Positions 25,905 through 34,469 of a stretch of 64,000 nt of DNA are shown piece by piece. The number at the start of each line of letters is the position of its first letter. The first letter of the stretch is position 1. The stretch is from Neopusillimonas maritima (GTDB lineage Bacteria > Pseudomonadota > Gammaproteobacteria > Burkholderiales > Burkholderiaceae_B). The stretch is from positions 620,001-684,000 of the forward strand of contig NZ_NQOU01000002.1 in NCBI RefSeq assembly GCF_003576595.1, given 5' to 3'. The position numbers were made by a program, and so were the translations under genes. Below the pieces are notes generated by a model that did not search any database, was not told where the DNA came from, and saw nothing but the letters and a program-made list of their open reading frames with translations.

Positions 25905-28331
25905 TCAAGATGTTGTTTGTTCAAATTGGGGCGAATGCATCGCACGCCACACGGCTTCCGGCGTAAGCGGCAACGCTGAAATTTCAACATTAAACTCGGC
26001 CAACGCATCACAAATAGCATTTGTTACCGCTGCAGCCGGTGCAATCGTTCCCACCTCACCCACGCCTCGCACACCAAACGGCGTTACAGGGGAAGGAATT
26101 TCCGTGTGCAGAAGTTCAACTGGTGGCGCATCTGCAGAGGTTGGAGCGAAATAATCCATCATAGTTCCATTCAACAGCTGCCCCGTTTCATCGTCATAGC
26201 GAAGTTCCTCGCTTAATGCCGCACCGAACCCTTGCATTAACGCCCCACGAACCTGGCCTTCTACCAGCATTGGGTTTACAACCGTGCCACAATCATGAAC
26301 CAGAATAAACCGCTCAATTTCATACTCGCCCGTAACCGGATCAACCGCTACCTGCGCTGCCGCTGTACCAAAAGCAAACGCGGCTTCCGGTGGTTCGTAA
26401 TGCGCCGTCGCATCCAGACCCGGGCTTTCATCAGCCGGAATACCTTGCCCAACAATGGCGCGGTTGAACACATTAGACAGTGGTACGCATCGCTGCGCAT
26501 CTTGCCGATGTCTAACTAGCGACCCTTCAATCATGAGCTCCGAGGCCGGGCACTCTAGCGCTGCGGCGGCAATTCTAAGTGTCTTGTCTCGAAACACCTC
26601 GCCCGCCTCTTTAATTGCACCGGCCGCCGCAATCATCGTTCGTGACGCAAAAGCACCTGTGTTCAATGGGGTCGAGGCCGTATCGCCTGCGTGCACACGG
26701 ATACGATCAATATCCACATTAAGCACATCCGCACATACCTGGATCATGGCAGTTTCAGCACTTTGCCCAATAGAAGAGACCCCGGTGTACAAATCGATAT
26801 ATCCCGAGCGATTCGCGCGTAAAGTAACGCTTTCATGCGCGCCAAATTTAGAGCCCCGTTTCATTAGAAAACGGGCACTGGCGTAACCAGTTCGCTCGAT
26901 AAACACAGAGAAACCTACGCCAACCCGGCGTCCGTCTGCGCGAATGTTAGGTGCCTGCTTGCCGTGGGCATCGTAGTTGATTGCTTTTACCGCCATATCA
27001 AGACTGAGCGGATAATCTCCACTGTCATAAACCGCGCCACTTGGCGTTTTCCAGGGCAAGTCTGATGGTTGCAGCAAATTTTTGCGACGCAGTTCAACCG
27101 GATTTATTTTTAGCTTGCGCGCCAAACGGTCTACCAGTACCTCTCGCGCAAAATTAACCTCCGGCTGACCATATCCACGATAGGCGCCCACGGGTGTTTT
27201 GTTTGTTATTGCAACACGCCGCCGAACATAAGCATCCGTTACCTTGTAGGGGCCTGTGAACGTCACACTGGAAAGTTGTGATGAGCCAAACGACGAATTC
27301 CACCCGCCTAAGTCAGTAACGTAGTCGTCTACCAACGACACAAACTTTCCGTCTTTGGTCGCACCAATTCTATAATTGTGAAGAGACTCGCGGCCATGTG
27401 TTGCGGAACGAAAATGCTCCAACCGATCCTCGATCCACTTTACGGGTTGACGAACGGCCATTGCATGCAATGACGCTAATACATCTTCGGGGTATGCACC
27501 CAACTTCATACCAAAGCCACCGCCCACGTCGGACGCTGTAACGTCAATACAACTTTCTTCCATACGAAGAATTTCAGCGAGTTGTTTGCGAACGAGATGG
27601 GGCGTTTGGGTTGACATTCGCAGCGTAAGCCGACGCGCACCTGGACGCCAGTTAACAAGTATGCCCCGTGTCTCCATTGGCAACGGTGTTACCCGGTTAA
27701 CGCGAAAGGTGTCTTCTATCGTAATTTCAGCACTATCAAACTTTTGGAATGCCTCACCAGCCTGGTCAACATTCTCGGCCAGAATGTTGCTTTTCAAACA
27801 TTCTGGATGCAGTACAGGCGCGTCGGGCTCAATAGTTCGGGCGGTATCTGTAATGCATGGCAACGGTTCGTATTCAATATTAATGAGTTCAATTGCATCC
27901 TCTGCAATCGCCCGGCTGGTGGCCGCAACACTCACAATTGGCTGTCCTTCATGCAAGGCGCGCTCCTGCGCCAGTGCGTAATAAGGAAGGGCGGGGGCAC
28001 CCGGAACAGGCCTTAAAACAGTTAAGGGTTCCGACTGCTCAACAATATCTTGCGGGCACAAAATATGCTTTACCCCGGGCAACAATAATGCCTCTGAAAT
28101 ATCAATGGACAAGATCCGTGCGTGCGGAAATGGACAACGGGCCACTGCCATTTCCAACTGTCGCGCAGGCTTTTCGTCATCAACAAAGCACCCGTCACCG
28201 CGCACAAGCCTTAAATCCTCAACACGCAGAACCTGCTTGCCAATTTGTTTTTCCCGGCTCGACAATTGCTGCAGGGCTTCGTCTGGCTCTGCATTGGTTT
28301 GCTGCAGTTCGTAATTAACGCGATCCAGCAT
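25905..28331 (-). CDS. Molybdenum hydroxylase large subunit (xanthine dehydrogenase family)
   Basis: The 808-residue subunit would hold the molybdopterin-cytosine cofactor and the active site. Typical features are LRVEDLRLVRGDGCFVDD, DVGGGFGMKL, GAYRGYGQPE, and the catalytic-Glu region GVRGVGEVGTIAP near the C-terminus (Glu at about 759). The active-site loop is AYRGYGQ, not the AYxCSFR loop that holds copper in true CO dehydrogenase (form I CoxL), so it should hydroxylate an organic substrate (aldehyde, N-heterocycle or purine-like), not CO. The start has GGAGTAAAGG in front and lies 7 bp after the stop of the small-subunit gene. Confidence 0.88.
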   Translation of the reverse strand: MLDRVNYELQQTNAEPDEALQQLSSREKQIGKQVLRVEDLRLVRGDGCFVDDEKPARQLEMAVARCPFPHARILSIDISEALLLPGVKHILCPQDIVEQSEPLTVLRPVPGAPALPYYALAQERALHEGQPIVSVAATSRAIAEDAIELINIEYEPLPCITDTARTIEPDAPVLHPECLKSNILAENVDQAGEAFQKFDSAEITIEDTFRVNRVTPLPMETRGILVNWRPGARRLTLRMSTQTPHLVRKQLAEILRMEESCIDVTASDVGGGFGMKLGAYPEDVLASLHAMAVRQPVKWIEDRLEHFRSATHGRESLHNYRIGATKDGKFVSLVDDYVTDLGGWNSSFGSSQLSSVTFTGPYKVTDAYVRRRVAITNKTPVGAYRGYGQPEVNFAREVLVDRLARKLKINPVELRRKNLLQPSDLPWKTPSGAVYDSGDYPLSLDMAVKAINYDAHGKQAPNIRADGRRVGVGFSVFIERTGYASARFLMKRGSKFGAHESVTLRANRSGYIDLYTGVSSIGQSAETAMIQVCADVLNVDIDRIRVHAGDTASTPLNTGAFASRTMIAAAGAIKEAGEVFRDKTLRIAAAALECPASELMIEGSLVRHRQDAQRCVPLSNVFNRAIVGQGIPADESPGLDATAHYEPPEAAFAFGTAAAQVAVDPVTGEYEIERFILVHDCGTVVNPMLVEGQVRGALMQGFGAALSEELRYDDETGQLLNGTMMDYFAPTSADAPPVELLHTEIPSPVTPFGVRGVGEVGTIAPAAAVTNAICDALAEFNVEISALPLTPEAVWRAMHSPQFEQTTS

Positions 28332-28338
28332 AGTCCCT

Positions 28339-28833
28339 TTACTCCTCACCTACCATCTGCTCGCCAAGATACTGGGCAATCGCACGCACCGGCCCCTCGT
28401 AACCGGTACAGCGGCACATCACACCACTTACTTCATCACGCAGCTGCGCCATTGAAAAACGTCGACCACTTTGTTTTAGGTGTGTTGCCAACATCAAAAA
28501 ACCAGGCGTACAAAAACCGCACTGCAATCCATGGTTCTCACGGAACGCGCGCTGTACCTCATTTAGTTCATCGCCCTGAGCAAGCGACTCAACTGTTTGC
28601 ACCTCGCACTCATCAAGTTGCACGGCCAGCATCAAACAAGACTTCACTGCCTCACCGTTAACCATTATGGTGCACATCCCGCACACGCCTTGCTCGCAAC
28701 CAATATGCACGCCTGTTGCACCACAGCGTTGGCGCAAGAAGTCCGCCGCATGCATGCGAACCGGGGCCGGCTCGACTATCTCTGTATCGTTAAGCCGAAC
28801 TTGTATTTCAACAACGTTTGATTCTTGAACCAT
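28339..28833 (-). CDS. Molybdenum hydroxylase [2Fe-2S] subunit
   Basis: This 164-residue iron-sulfur subunit is of the CoxS/XdhA-small type. The N-terminal plant-type ferredoxin cluster is CEQGVCGMC, with a fourth cysteine in SCLMLAVQ. The C-terminal cluster is CGFCTPGF plus CRCTGYEGPV. It passes electrons from the molybdenum site to the FAD subunit. It lies between the coxG-like and large-subunit genes, with AGGATAGG as ribosome-binding site overlapping the stop of the preceding gene. Confidence 0.92.
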   Translation of the reverse strand: MVQESNVVEIQVRLNDTEIVEPAPVRMHAADFLRQRCGATGVHIGCEQGVCGMCTIMVNGEAVKSCLMLAVQLDECEVQTVESLAQGDELNEVQRAFRENHGLQCGFCTPGFLMLATHLKQSGRRFSMAQLRDEVSGVMCRCTGYEGPVRAIAQYLGEQMVGEE

Positions 28834-28836
28834 GAC

Positions 28837-29535
28837 CTATCCTTGGCTTACCACATGGTAAAGAACAAATAGCGACACAATAAAAGTAGCCACGCTGAAT
28901 GATGCAGCTATTTTGTTCCAGGGATCATCAAAGCGAACCGGGGCAGGCTCGCCACTTTGAGCGTGTGCCCTGTTAATGTTGGCTGCCTCTTTTGCGGCAA
29001 CTGCAACTTGTCCGGTAGCGTTACCTGCCACCGCACCTGGCTGGCTCGATATATGGCCAGCGGAAACATTCGGCTTTGCACCTGCCTCATTACCTGACAA
29101 TACCCGAGCGAGATTTTCAGCGAACTGAGCCGTTAACTTTTCGGCTTGTTTCGCGATAATACGTTGACCAACGCTACCAAGAGCGCCGGCCAAAGCTGCT
29201 TCGCCCTCTACTACAACGTGCGTTTGATCCGCCTTCTCATGCAAAGTAACGGTATTCGTAGCCCGAAAATTACCCACAGCACCCCGCACCGCTTTACCTA
29301 TTAGCGTAAATTGAATAAGCGCAGGCGCCTGACGTTCGGTAATACGAACGTTGGTGTCAAAACTGGCTGAAATTGGACCTACTTTTTGAGTCATGCGAAC
29401 AGAAAGTTGATCGGGATCCAGCACTTGAATGTTGTCAATGCCCGGCATACATTGGGCTACCTCATCGGCTTTCTGAAAGAACGCCCACACTATCGGCAAG
29501 CGCTCGGCTACCGTAAATTCCTGTTTGAATTTCAT
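28837..29535 (-). CDS. CoxG-like SRPBCC protein with membrane anchor
   Basis: In the 232-residue protein, residues 1-150 match the SRPBCC/CoxG fold (MKFKQEFTVAERLPIVWAFF, QCMPGIDNIQ, ALAGALGSVGQRIIAKQAEKL). A long variable linker (about 150-200) and a C-terminal hydrophobic segment (about 207-228, ASFSVATFIVSLFVLYHVVS) follow. In CO dehydrogenase systems CoxG recruits the enzyme to the membrane. The terminal helix suggests the same here, with electron delivery at the inner membrane. It lies between the FAD-subunit and iron-sulfur-subunit genes, which supports involvement with the molybdenum enzyme. Confidence 0.82.
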   Translation of the reverse strand: MKFKQEFTVAERLPIVWAFFQKADEVAQCMPGIDNIQVLDPDQLSVRMTQKVGPISASFDTNVRITERQAPALIQFTLIGKAVRGAVGNFRATNTVTLHEKADQTHVVVEGEAALAGALGSVGQRIIAKQAEKLTAQFAENLARVLSGNEAGAKPNVSAGHISSQPGAVAGNATGQVAVAAKEAANINRAHAQSGEPAPVRFDDPWNKIAASFSVATFIVSLFVLYHVVSQG

Positions 29536-29556
29536 CTAAAACTCTCAATCTTTCAT

Positions 29557-30444
29557 TCAATTAACCGGACTTTTGGAAAACGCACTTGACGCTTCGCGAC
29601 GCAAATTGCCTAACGCTTTTCGTACATAAGCGTTCAAAAGGTGTAGCCGGTATTCGCCAGACGCACGAATATCATCGGGCGGATCGGCTTGCGTACACGC
29701 CAGCTGCGCCGCCTGAGCAATATCCTCATCGGTCATCCGCGAGCCATTCAGAAGACTGGCTGCGTCGGTTGCCAGCATAGGCGACTCATTAACACCGCCC
29801 ATACCAATACGTACGTCCTGCCAGTGTCCTTGCTCATCAATTTCACCCGCTACCGCCACAGACACAACGGCAAAATCGTTATGTCGGCGGTTCATCTCAC
29901 AAAACGCATAGAAAGGCGGATGCTTTGGATAGATGACTGAAACCACCATTTCATTCGGTTCCAGCACAGTAGCGTAGGAACCCTCATAAAATGACGTCAA
30001 CGGAATTTCCCGTTCGCCTTTAACACTGACAACCTTCACTTTTGCGCCAAGCGTTAACGCGGCCAGAGGCATTTCACCGGTTGGGTCGCCTTGAACCAGA
30101 CTACCCCCAACGGTGCCGCGATGGCGAACCTGGCGGTCACCTACATAACGAATCATGTTGGTCAAAAGCGGCAAACGTTGTGCAATTAACGCCGAATGCT
30201 CGATAACGTTGTAACGAACACGCGCACCTAACACCGTTTCATGCCCTTGCGCGTTAACCGCATCCAGGCCTTCAATACGATTAATATCAATCAAAGCAGA
30301 GGGGCGCCAAAGGCGCATGTTCAGCATTGGAATTAAGCTTTGACCGCCTGCGAGGATTCGAGCGTTTCCGTCGTACTCATCCAATAGCTGAACTGCTTCT
30401 TGCACAGAAGAAGCCCTGTGATAAATAAAATCAGGGGCTTTCAT
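29557..30444 (-). CDS. Molybdenum hydroxylase FAD subunit (CoxM-like)
   Basis: The 295-residue FAD-binding medium subunit takes electrons from the [2Fe-2S] subunit. The FAD-binding segments ARILAGGQSLIPMLNMR and TVGGSLVQGDPTGEMP are clear, followed by a C-terminal CO-dehydrogenase flavoprotein domain. It contains only two cysteines, so it lacks the extra [4Fe-4S] loop of 4-hydroxybenzoyl-CoA reductase subunit HcrB. That argues against an HCR-type enzyme. It starts 5 bp after the stop codon of the ATP-grasp gene, with GGGAGAG as ribosome-binding site. Confidence 0.9.
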   Translation of the reverse strand: MKAPDFIYHRASSVQEAVQLLDEYDGNARILAGGQSLIPMLNMRLWRPSALIDINRIEGLDAVNAQGHETVLGARVRYNVIEHSALIAQRLPLLTNMIRYVGDRQVRHRGTVGGSLVQGDPTGEMPLAALTLGAKVKVVSVKGEREIPLTSFYEGSYATVLEPNEMVVSVIYPKHPPFYAFCEMNRRHNDFAVVSVAVAGEIDEQGHWQDVRIGMGGVNESPMLATDAASLLNGSRMTDEDIAQAAQLACTQADPPDDIRASGEYRLHLLNAYVRKALGNLRREASSAFSKSPVN

Positions 30445-30449
30445 ACCGC

Positions 30450-31538
30450 TTACTCTCTCCCTGACTCAATCAGGCTTTGGCCACCGGTCATGCGTTTAAG
30501 CACATAATCAACCGGTGACTTCACACGCGTAATCGGCTGGGCAGGCTTGCTGCTCCAAACGGTTTCAGGGCGTACCTGCAGAACCCGGATTTGCAACCTA
30601 TCGTCTACTGCCCACTCAATGTCCTGGGGCGCACCCCGGTCTTTCTCGACTTGTTTGGCGAACTTTGCCAACTCGATAACGGTTTCGTCGGGCAGACAAA
30701 TGGCATCCTGGCGCTCGGTCTCGATTTCGCAAAAGCCCACTTCCCCGGTTTGCGGGTCAAACCGATATTCGTGCGTTTGCGTGTGTGGCTCCCTTTTCAG
30801 CAATTGCAACGTCACTTTGTCGACTTTAAACTGCGTTGGCGTAACGTCACCTTTCACAACCCCCTCACCTAATCCCCAGCAAGATTCGATGACAATTTTT
30901 GAGCGATCGCCGGTAATGGGGTCTAAAGTGAACATGACCCCGGCGGCTCGGGCCTGAACCATTTGCTGAATGCCAACACAAATCGCGAAATCAGAAAGCG
31001 CAGCAACCTGCTTACCTTCATGGCGGTAAGTCAGTACGGTATCGCTGAACATGCCGGCCCAACATTGTCGCGTGTATCGAATAACGTTCTTAACATCGGA
31101 CACCCACAAGAATGTTTCGTACTGCCCGGCAAAACTTGCGCCGGCCAGGTCTTCCGACTCGCCGCTAGACCGCACGGCAACAGGCACGTCAATCACGCCT
31201 GTGCGCTCTTCAAGTTTTTCATACGCCTGCGCAATTTGATCGTGAAGATCTTGAGGCATCGGCGCCGTCATGATCTGATCAATTAATTTAGCTGTTTCAA
31301 CTTTCAGTTGCGCAGGTTCGATCTCGGTTGCAATCTTTCTGACACGACTGATTTCATCCTCCAGCCCAGCGCCTTTAACAAATTCACGAAACGCCTGAGT
31401 CGTAATGCCGAACCCAGGTGGAACGGAATAGCCGGCAGCCATTGAAGTTGCAAGACTGGAAAACTTACCGCCCAGCAATGGGTTATCTTTTGCCGCCGGA
31501 TCGTCCAGCCAAAGAATGTTGGGTTTTACATCAGACAT
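30450..31538 (-). CDS. Split PEP-synthase-like ATP-binding subunit (PpsB-like)
   Basis: The 362-residue protein is essentially the N-terminal ATP-grasp domain of PEP synthase/pyruvate phosphate dikinase on its own. NPLLGGKFSSLATSMAAGY, VAVRSSGESEDLAGASFAGQ, AAGVMFTLDPITGDR and the closing QDIEWAVDDRLQIRVLQVRP match the family. With the gene before it, it reproduces the two-protein layout of phenylphosphate synthase (PpsB about 40 kDa, PpsA about 70 kDa). There ATP pyrophosphorylates the catalytic histidine of the partner to give AMP and phosphate. The ATG at 31538 shares one base with the stop of its partner (TGATG), with GGAGG upstream; a TTG just before is the alternative. Confidence 0.85.
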   Translation of the reverse strand: MSDVKPNILWLDDPAAKDNPLLGGKFSSLATSMAAGYSVPPGFGITTQAFREFVKGAGLEDEISRVRKIATEIEPAQLKVETAKLIDQIMTAPMPQDLHDQIAQAYEKLEERTGVIDVPVAVRSSGESEDLAGASFAGQYETFLWVSDVKNVIRYTRQCWAGMFSDTVLTYRHEGKQVAALSDFAICVGIQQMVQARAAGVMFTLDPITGDRSKIVIESCWGLGEGVVKGDVTPTQFKVDKVTLQLLKREPHTQTHEYRFDPQTGEVGFCEIETERQDAICLPDETVIELAKFAKQVEKDRGAPQDIEWAVDDRLQIRVLQVRPETVWSSKPAQPITRVKSPVDYVLKRMTGGQSLIESGRE

Positions 31539-33376
31539 CAAACGGCCTCCTCAAGACGCTTTACAGTACCGAAGTTGCCATCTACTTCAACAAGATCGCC
31601 CGTTTTAAAGGTAGACGAGGCAAAGCCTGTACCCACAACAGCCGGTAAACCATATTCGCGAGAAATAATCGCGGTATGGGCCATCATGCCCCCCACATCA
31701 GAAACGGCCGCGCTAATCATTGGGAATACGGGCGCCCAGCTTGGTGCGGTAATACGACAAATTAAAATTTCACCCTTCTGAATTTCGTAAAGCTGCTCGG
31801 GATCTGTAATAACGCGCGCACGGCCCGTAACTTTGCCGGGCGATGCAGCTACCCCTTTCAGAATATTCGATGAGTCTTGGCCAACGCTGAGCCACTCTTC
31901 CACGGTCTCCTGAGTAATACCAAACAACATAATTGTTAGCGGCTCGGTAATAGACTTCGGCGGAGTACCTAATGCAGGTGGGGGAGCCCATTTGGCCAAT
32001 GCATCACGCTTAGCCTTACGGCGCTCAACAACCGGCTTCCAATAAACCTCACCCCGCGGTTGCGTGCCAGTGGCCCAACCAATCAACAGGTCGTATAGCG
32101 CATCACTTACTTCATGGCGATGCAGATAGAAAATATCTTCACGATCTGCAAAGAAACCACTGCTCACAAACAAGTCGCCAAGTTCACGAACCTTTTGCCA
32201 AAATATGGAGTGATGCCAATGCTCGACATAGAAATTATGATCTTCAACAAAGGGGAACACCTTGCGAGCCAAGTTCACCAGACCATCGAACGACTCACGA
32301 TCCTCTTCTGTGGGTAGAAGTTCACGATACTCGGCAGTTACCCGTGCGCGTTTCTCTAGAATTTCATCCAACGGACGGTCTACTTTCTCGCCCCGGCGCA
32401 CGGCCTCGATGTAACCTCGCAATGCGGTAAATGGCAAACGCATATCCGTCATCCAAACCGGATCTGCATGGCAGTAGCCCACACCCGTTGAATACCAGAA
32501 CCAAGGGTCCTTGGAGTCTTCAAGCGACTGGACCCACTGCTGACCCTCTTTCGTTTTCTTCAATAACTCAACGGTTTTATCGGGGCTGGTGTTATCTGTA
32601 ATAACCTTGTCAACACCCAACTCTACAGCCAGTTTGGCTAAGCGACGTAACTCATCATCAGGACGGAACAAAACAATGTCGATCCCGCTTACCATGTCTG
32701 TTACTGTCTGGTCGGCAATGCCGGGGAAGGCGCTTTGGCAATATTCCCGGAAAGTCAGATAAGCGCCGTAGCCCAGGTTCAACATTTCGAAATGGTAAGA
32801 GCCCATTTCAAGCATGTTTTCAATTAAGCGGTTGTATTTACACAGCAAGTCATGGCTTGAGTAAAGCCCACGGTGTCCGGTAACGTACTCTTCTTTTTCA
32901 TACTCGGGCAATGGTGTAAATTCAATTGCTTTTAATCGGTCAATGCAGTCTTTTGCCTTTACTTTCCAGTTATCGAAAATCTCATCCCAATTTTCATAGT
33001 AATGACCGGCGCGACGCGTGAAATACACTTGACGCTCAGCCACTTTAACTGGGTCATCACAAATATTTGGCGCGACATACAGATACCCATTAATGACACG
33101 TTGGTCTACACCAATAGCCGGCGGAAAAGCCCATACCCGATTCGTCATTTGGCTTAATGCGACCCACCAGTTTTCCGTCATGATGGTGTCGAACGGGTAC
33201 AGTGGTTCCGGGTTGTGCATACCATCAAAAAACCAGAACTTGCCTTCCTCCAGCTCCTGACGTTCGGGGCTTACCAAGCAATAATAGGGATACAGCTCTT
33301 CCCAACCTTCCGCCCCTTCAGGCGTTGGAAGTTCAAAGGGGCTTGGAAAAGATTTCTTTTTTTCTGCAGTACTCAT
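31538..33376 (-). CDS. Split PEP-utilising enzyme with phosphohistidine domain (PpsA-like)
   Basis: The 612-residue protein corresponds to the central part of PEP synthase. Its long N-terminal substrate-handling region starts FPSPFELPTPEGAEGWEELY, and a C-terminal mobile domain contains GVAASPGKVTGRARVI and GGMMAHTAIISREYGLPAVV, with His567 as phospho-carrying residue. There is no pyruvate/PEP barrel. Size, gene order next to the ATP-grasp subunit and overall layout resemble phenylphosphate synthase alpha subunit (PpsA), which phosphorylates phenol. Other hydroxylated substrates are possible, since the known third subunit PpsC (CBS-type) and a phenylphosphate carboxylase are absent. Confidence 0.8.
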   Translation of the reverse strand: MSTAEKKKSFPSPFELPTPEGAEGWEELYPYYCLVSPERQELEEGKFWFFDGMHNPEPLYPFDTIMTENWWVALSQMTNRVWAFPPAIGVDQRVINGYLYVAPNICDDPVKVAERQVYFTRRAGHYYENWDEIFDNWKVKAKDCIDRLKAIEFTPLPEYEKEEYVTGHRGLYSSHDLLCKYNRLIENMLEMGSYHFEMLNLGYGAYLTFREYCQSAFPGIADQTVTDMVSGIDIVLFRPDDELRRLAKLAVELGVDKVITDNTSPDKTVELLKKTKEGQQWVQSLEDSKDPWFWYSTGVGYCHADPVWMTDMRLPFTALRGYIEAVRRGEKVDRPLDEILEKRARVTAEYRELLPTEEDRESFDGLVNLARKVFPFVEDHNFYVEHWHHSIFWQKVRELGDLFVSSGFFADREDIFYLHRHEVSDALYDLLIGWATGTQPRGEVYWKPVVERRKAKRDALAKWAPPPALGTPPKSITEPLTIMLFGITQETVEEWLSVGQDSSNILKGVAASPGKVTGRARVITDPEQLYEIQKGEILICRITAPSWAPVFPMISAAVSDVGGMMAHTAIISREYGLPAVVGTGFASSTFKTGDLVEVDGNFGTVKRLEEAV

Positions 33377-33442
33377 TTTTTAGTCACTCCTTTTCAATGC
33401 TTTAGCCATGCAGGACGTAAATAACCCCCTGGCTTTCAAAAC

Positions 33443-34465
33443 TTAACGATTTCGGTTGCTGTCGCGCATTTGGTCAACTGCAATTGCAATAACTAGAACG
33501 GCGCCAATAATGATGGTTTGTAGATAACTGTTTACACGAAGCAGGTTCATTCCGTTGGATAGGGCGGTAATAAAAATTGCACCCATCACCACGTTACGCA
33601 GTAACCCGCGCCCGCCCGTTAACGAAACGCCTGCGATCAAGCATGCTGCAATCGAGTTCAGAATCAAATCGGTTCCACCCAGGGTCGCCTCGCCACTTTC
33701 AGTGCGCGCAGTTAGCAATACCCCCCCAATGCCCACAATTGTGCCGGCGACAACATACGCAAATACCTGATTAAGCGACGTTCTAACACCAGACAACCGC
33801 GCCGCCTTAAAATTGCTGCCAATGGCGTAAAAATAACGGCCGAATCGCGTCCAACTTAGAAGGACGTACGTTAGAACAACAATAACTGCAGCATAAAGAA
33901 TCGGTACGGGTATGCCATAAACCGAGTCGTAAGCCAGCACATTGCCAAACTGTTCCGGCAGGCCTGAAATACTGTACCCACCAGATATATACAGCGCCAA
34001 CCCAGATGCAATAGACAAACTGCCCAATGTCATCACAAACGGTGTTACCCGAAACAGGGCAACCCCCAGGCCGTTGAACAACCCAACGCCGGCGCCTGTT
34101 AGCACACCCGACACAATGGCAACTGTTACGGCCCAGCTGACGGCCTCCGGGTCGATGCCCAGCATATATTTCATTACGGTTGCGGTTACCACACTGACTA
34201 ATGCGACGTTACTGCCAACCGACAAGTCGATTCCGCCTGTAATCAGTATCAAAAACTGGGCAACGCAAACAATAATTAAGTATGTAGATTGCCGCGTTAG
34301 GTTAAACAAATTGGCCTCGGATACGAACCGCGGCTCCAGCAAGCCGAACAAAACGATTAGCGCCAGCAGCAGTAGTGGCATCATGCCTATTGATGCAGCA
34401 ATACTGCGCCAGCTCACACCCTGCGAAGCCGGAGCGACCTGTGTTTGTGTTGAAACCCCACTCAT
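33443..34465 (-). CDS. ABC transporter permease, RbsC type
   Basis: The 340-residue inner-membrane permease has eight to ten hydrophobic segments. Family signatures are LITGGIDLSVGSNVALVSV, GVGLFNGLGVALFRVTPFVM and CLIAGVSLTGGRGLLRN, placing it with the ribose/autoinducer-2/inositol-type (BPD_transp_2) permeases. With the neighbouring ATPase and binding-protein genes it makes a complete carbohydrate-class (CUT2) importer. It begins 4 bp after the ATPase stop codon, so the two are translationally linked. The CUT2 class also imports non-sugars, so the substrate stays open. Confidence 0.92.
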   Translation of the reverse strand: MSGVSTQTQVAPASQGVSWRSIAASIGMMPLLLLALIVLFGLLEPRFVSEANLFNLTRQSTYLIIVCVAQFLILITGGIDLSVGSNVALVSVVTATVMKYMLGIDPEAVSWAVTVAIVSGVLTGAGVGLFNGLGVALFRVTPFVMTLGSLSIASGLALYISGGYSISGLPEQFGNVLAYDSVYGIPVPILYAAVIVVLTYVLLSWTRFGRYFYAIGSNFKAARLSGVRTSLNQVFAYVVAGTIVGIGGVLLTARTESGEATLGGTDLILNSIAACLIAGVSLTGGRGLLRNVVMGAIFITALSNGMNLLRVNSYLQTIIIGAVLVIAIAVDQMRDSNRNR

Positions 34466-34469
34466 TCCC

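Noticed and set aside
25905-30444. Aerobic CO dehydrogenase (CoxMSL)
   Set aside because: The copper-binding AYxCSFR loop is absent, so only a general molybdenum hydroxylase is supported.
25905-33376. Complete anaerobic phenol pathway (phenylphosphate synthase plus 4-hydroxybenzoyl-CoA reductase)
   Set aside because: The third synthase subunit, carboxylase and CoA ligase are missing, and the FAD subunit lacks the extra [4Fe-4S] cysteines.
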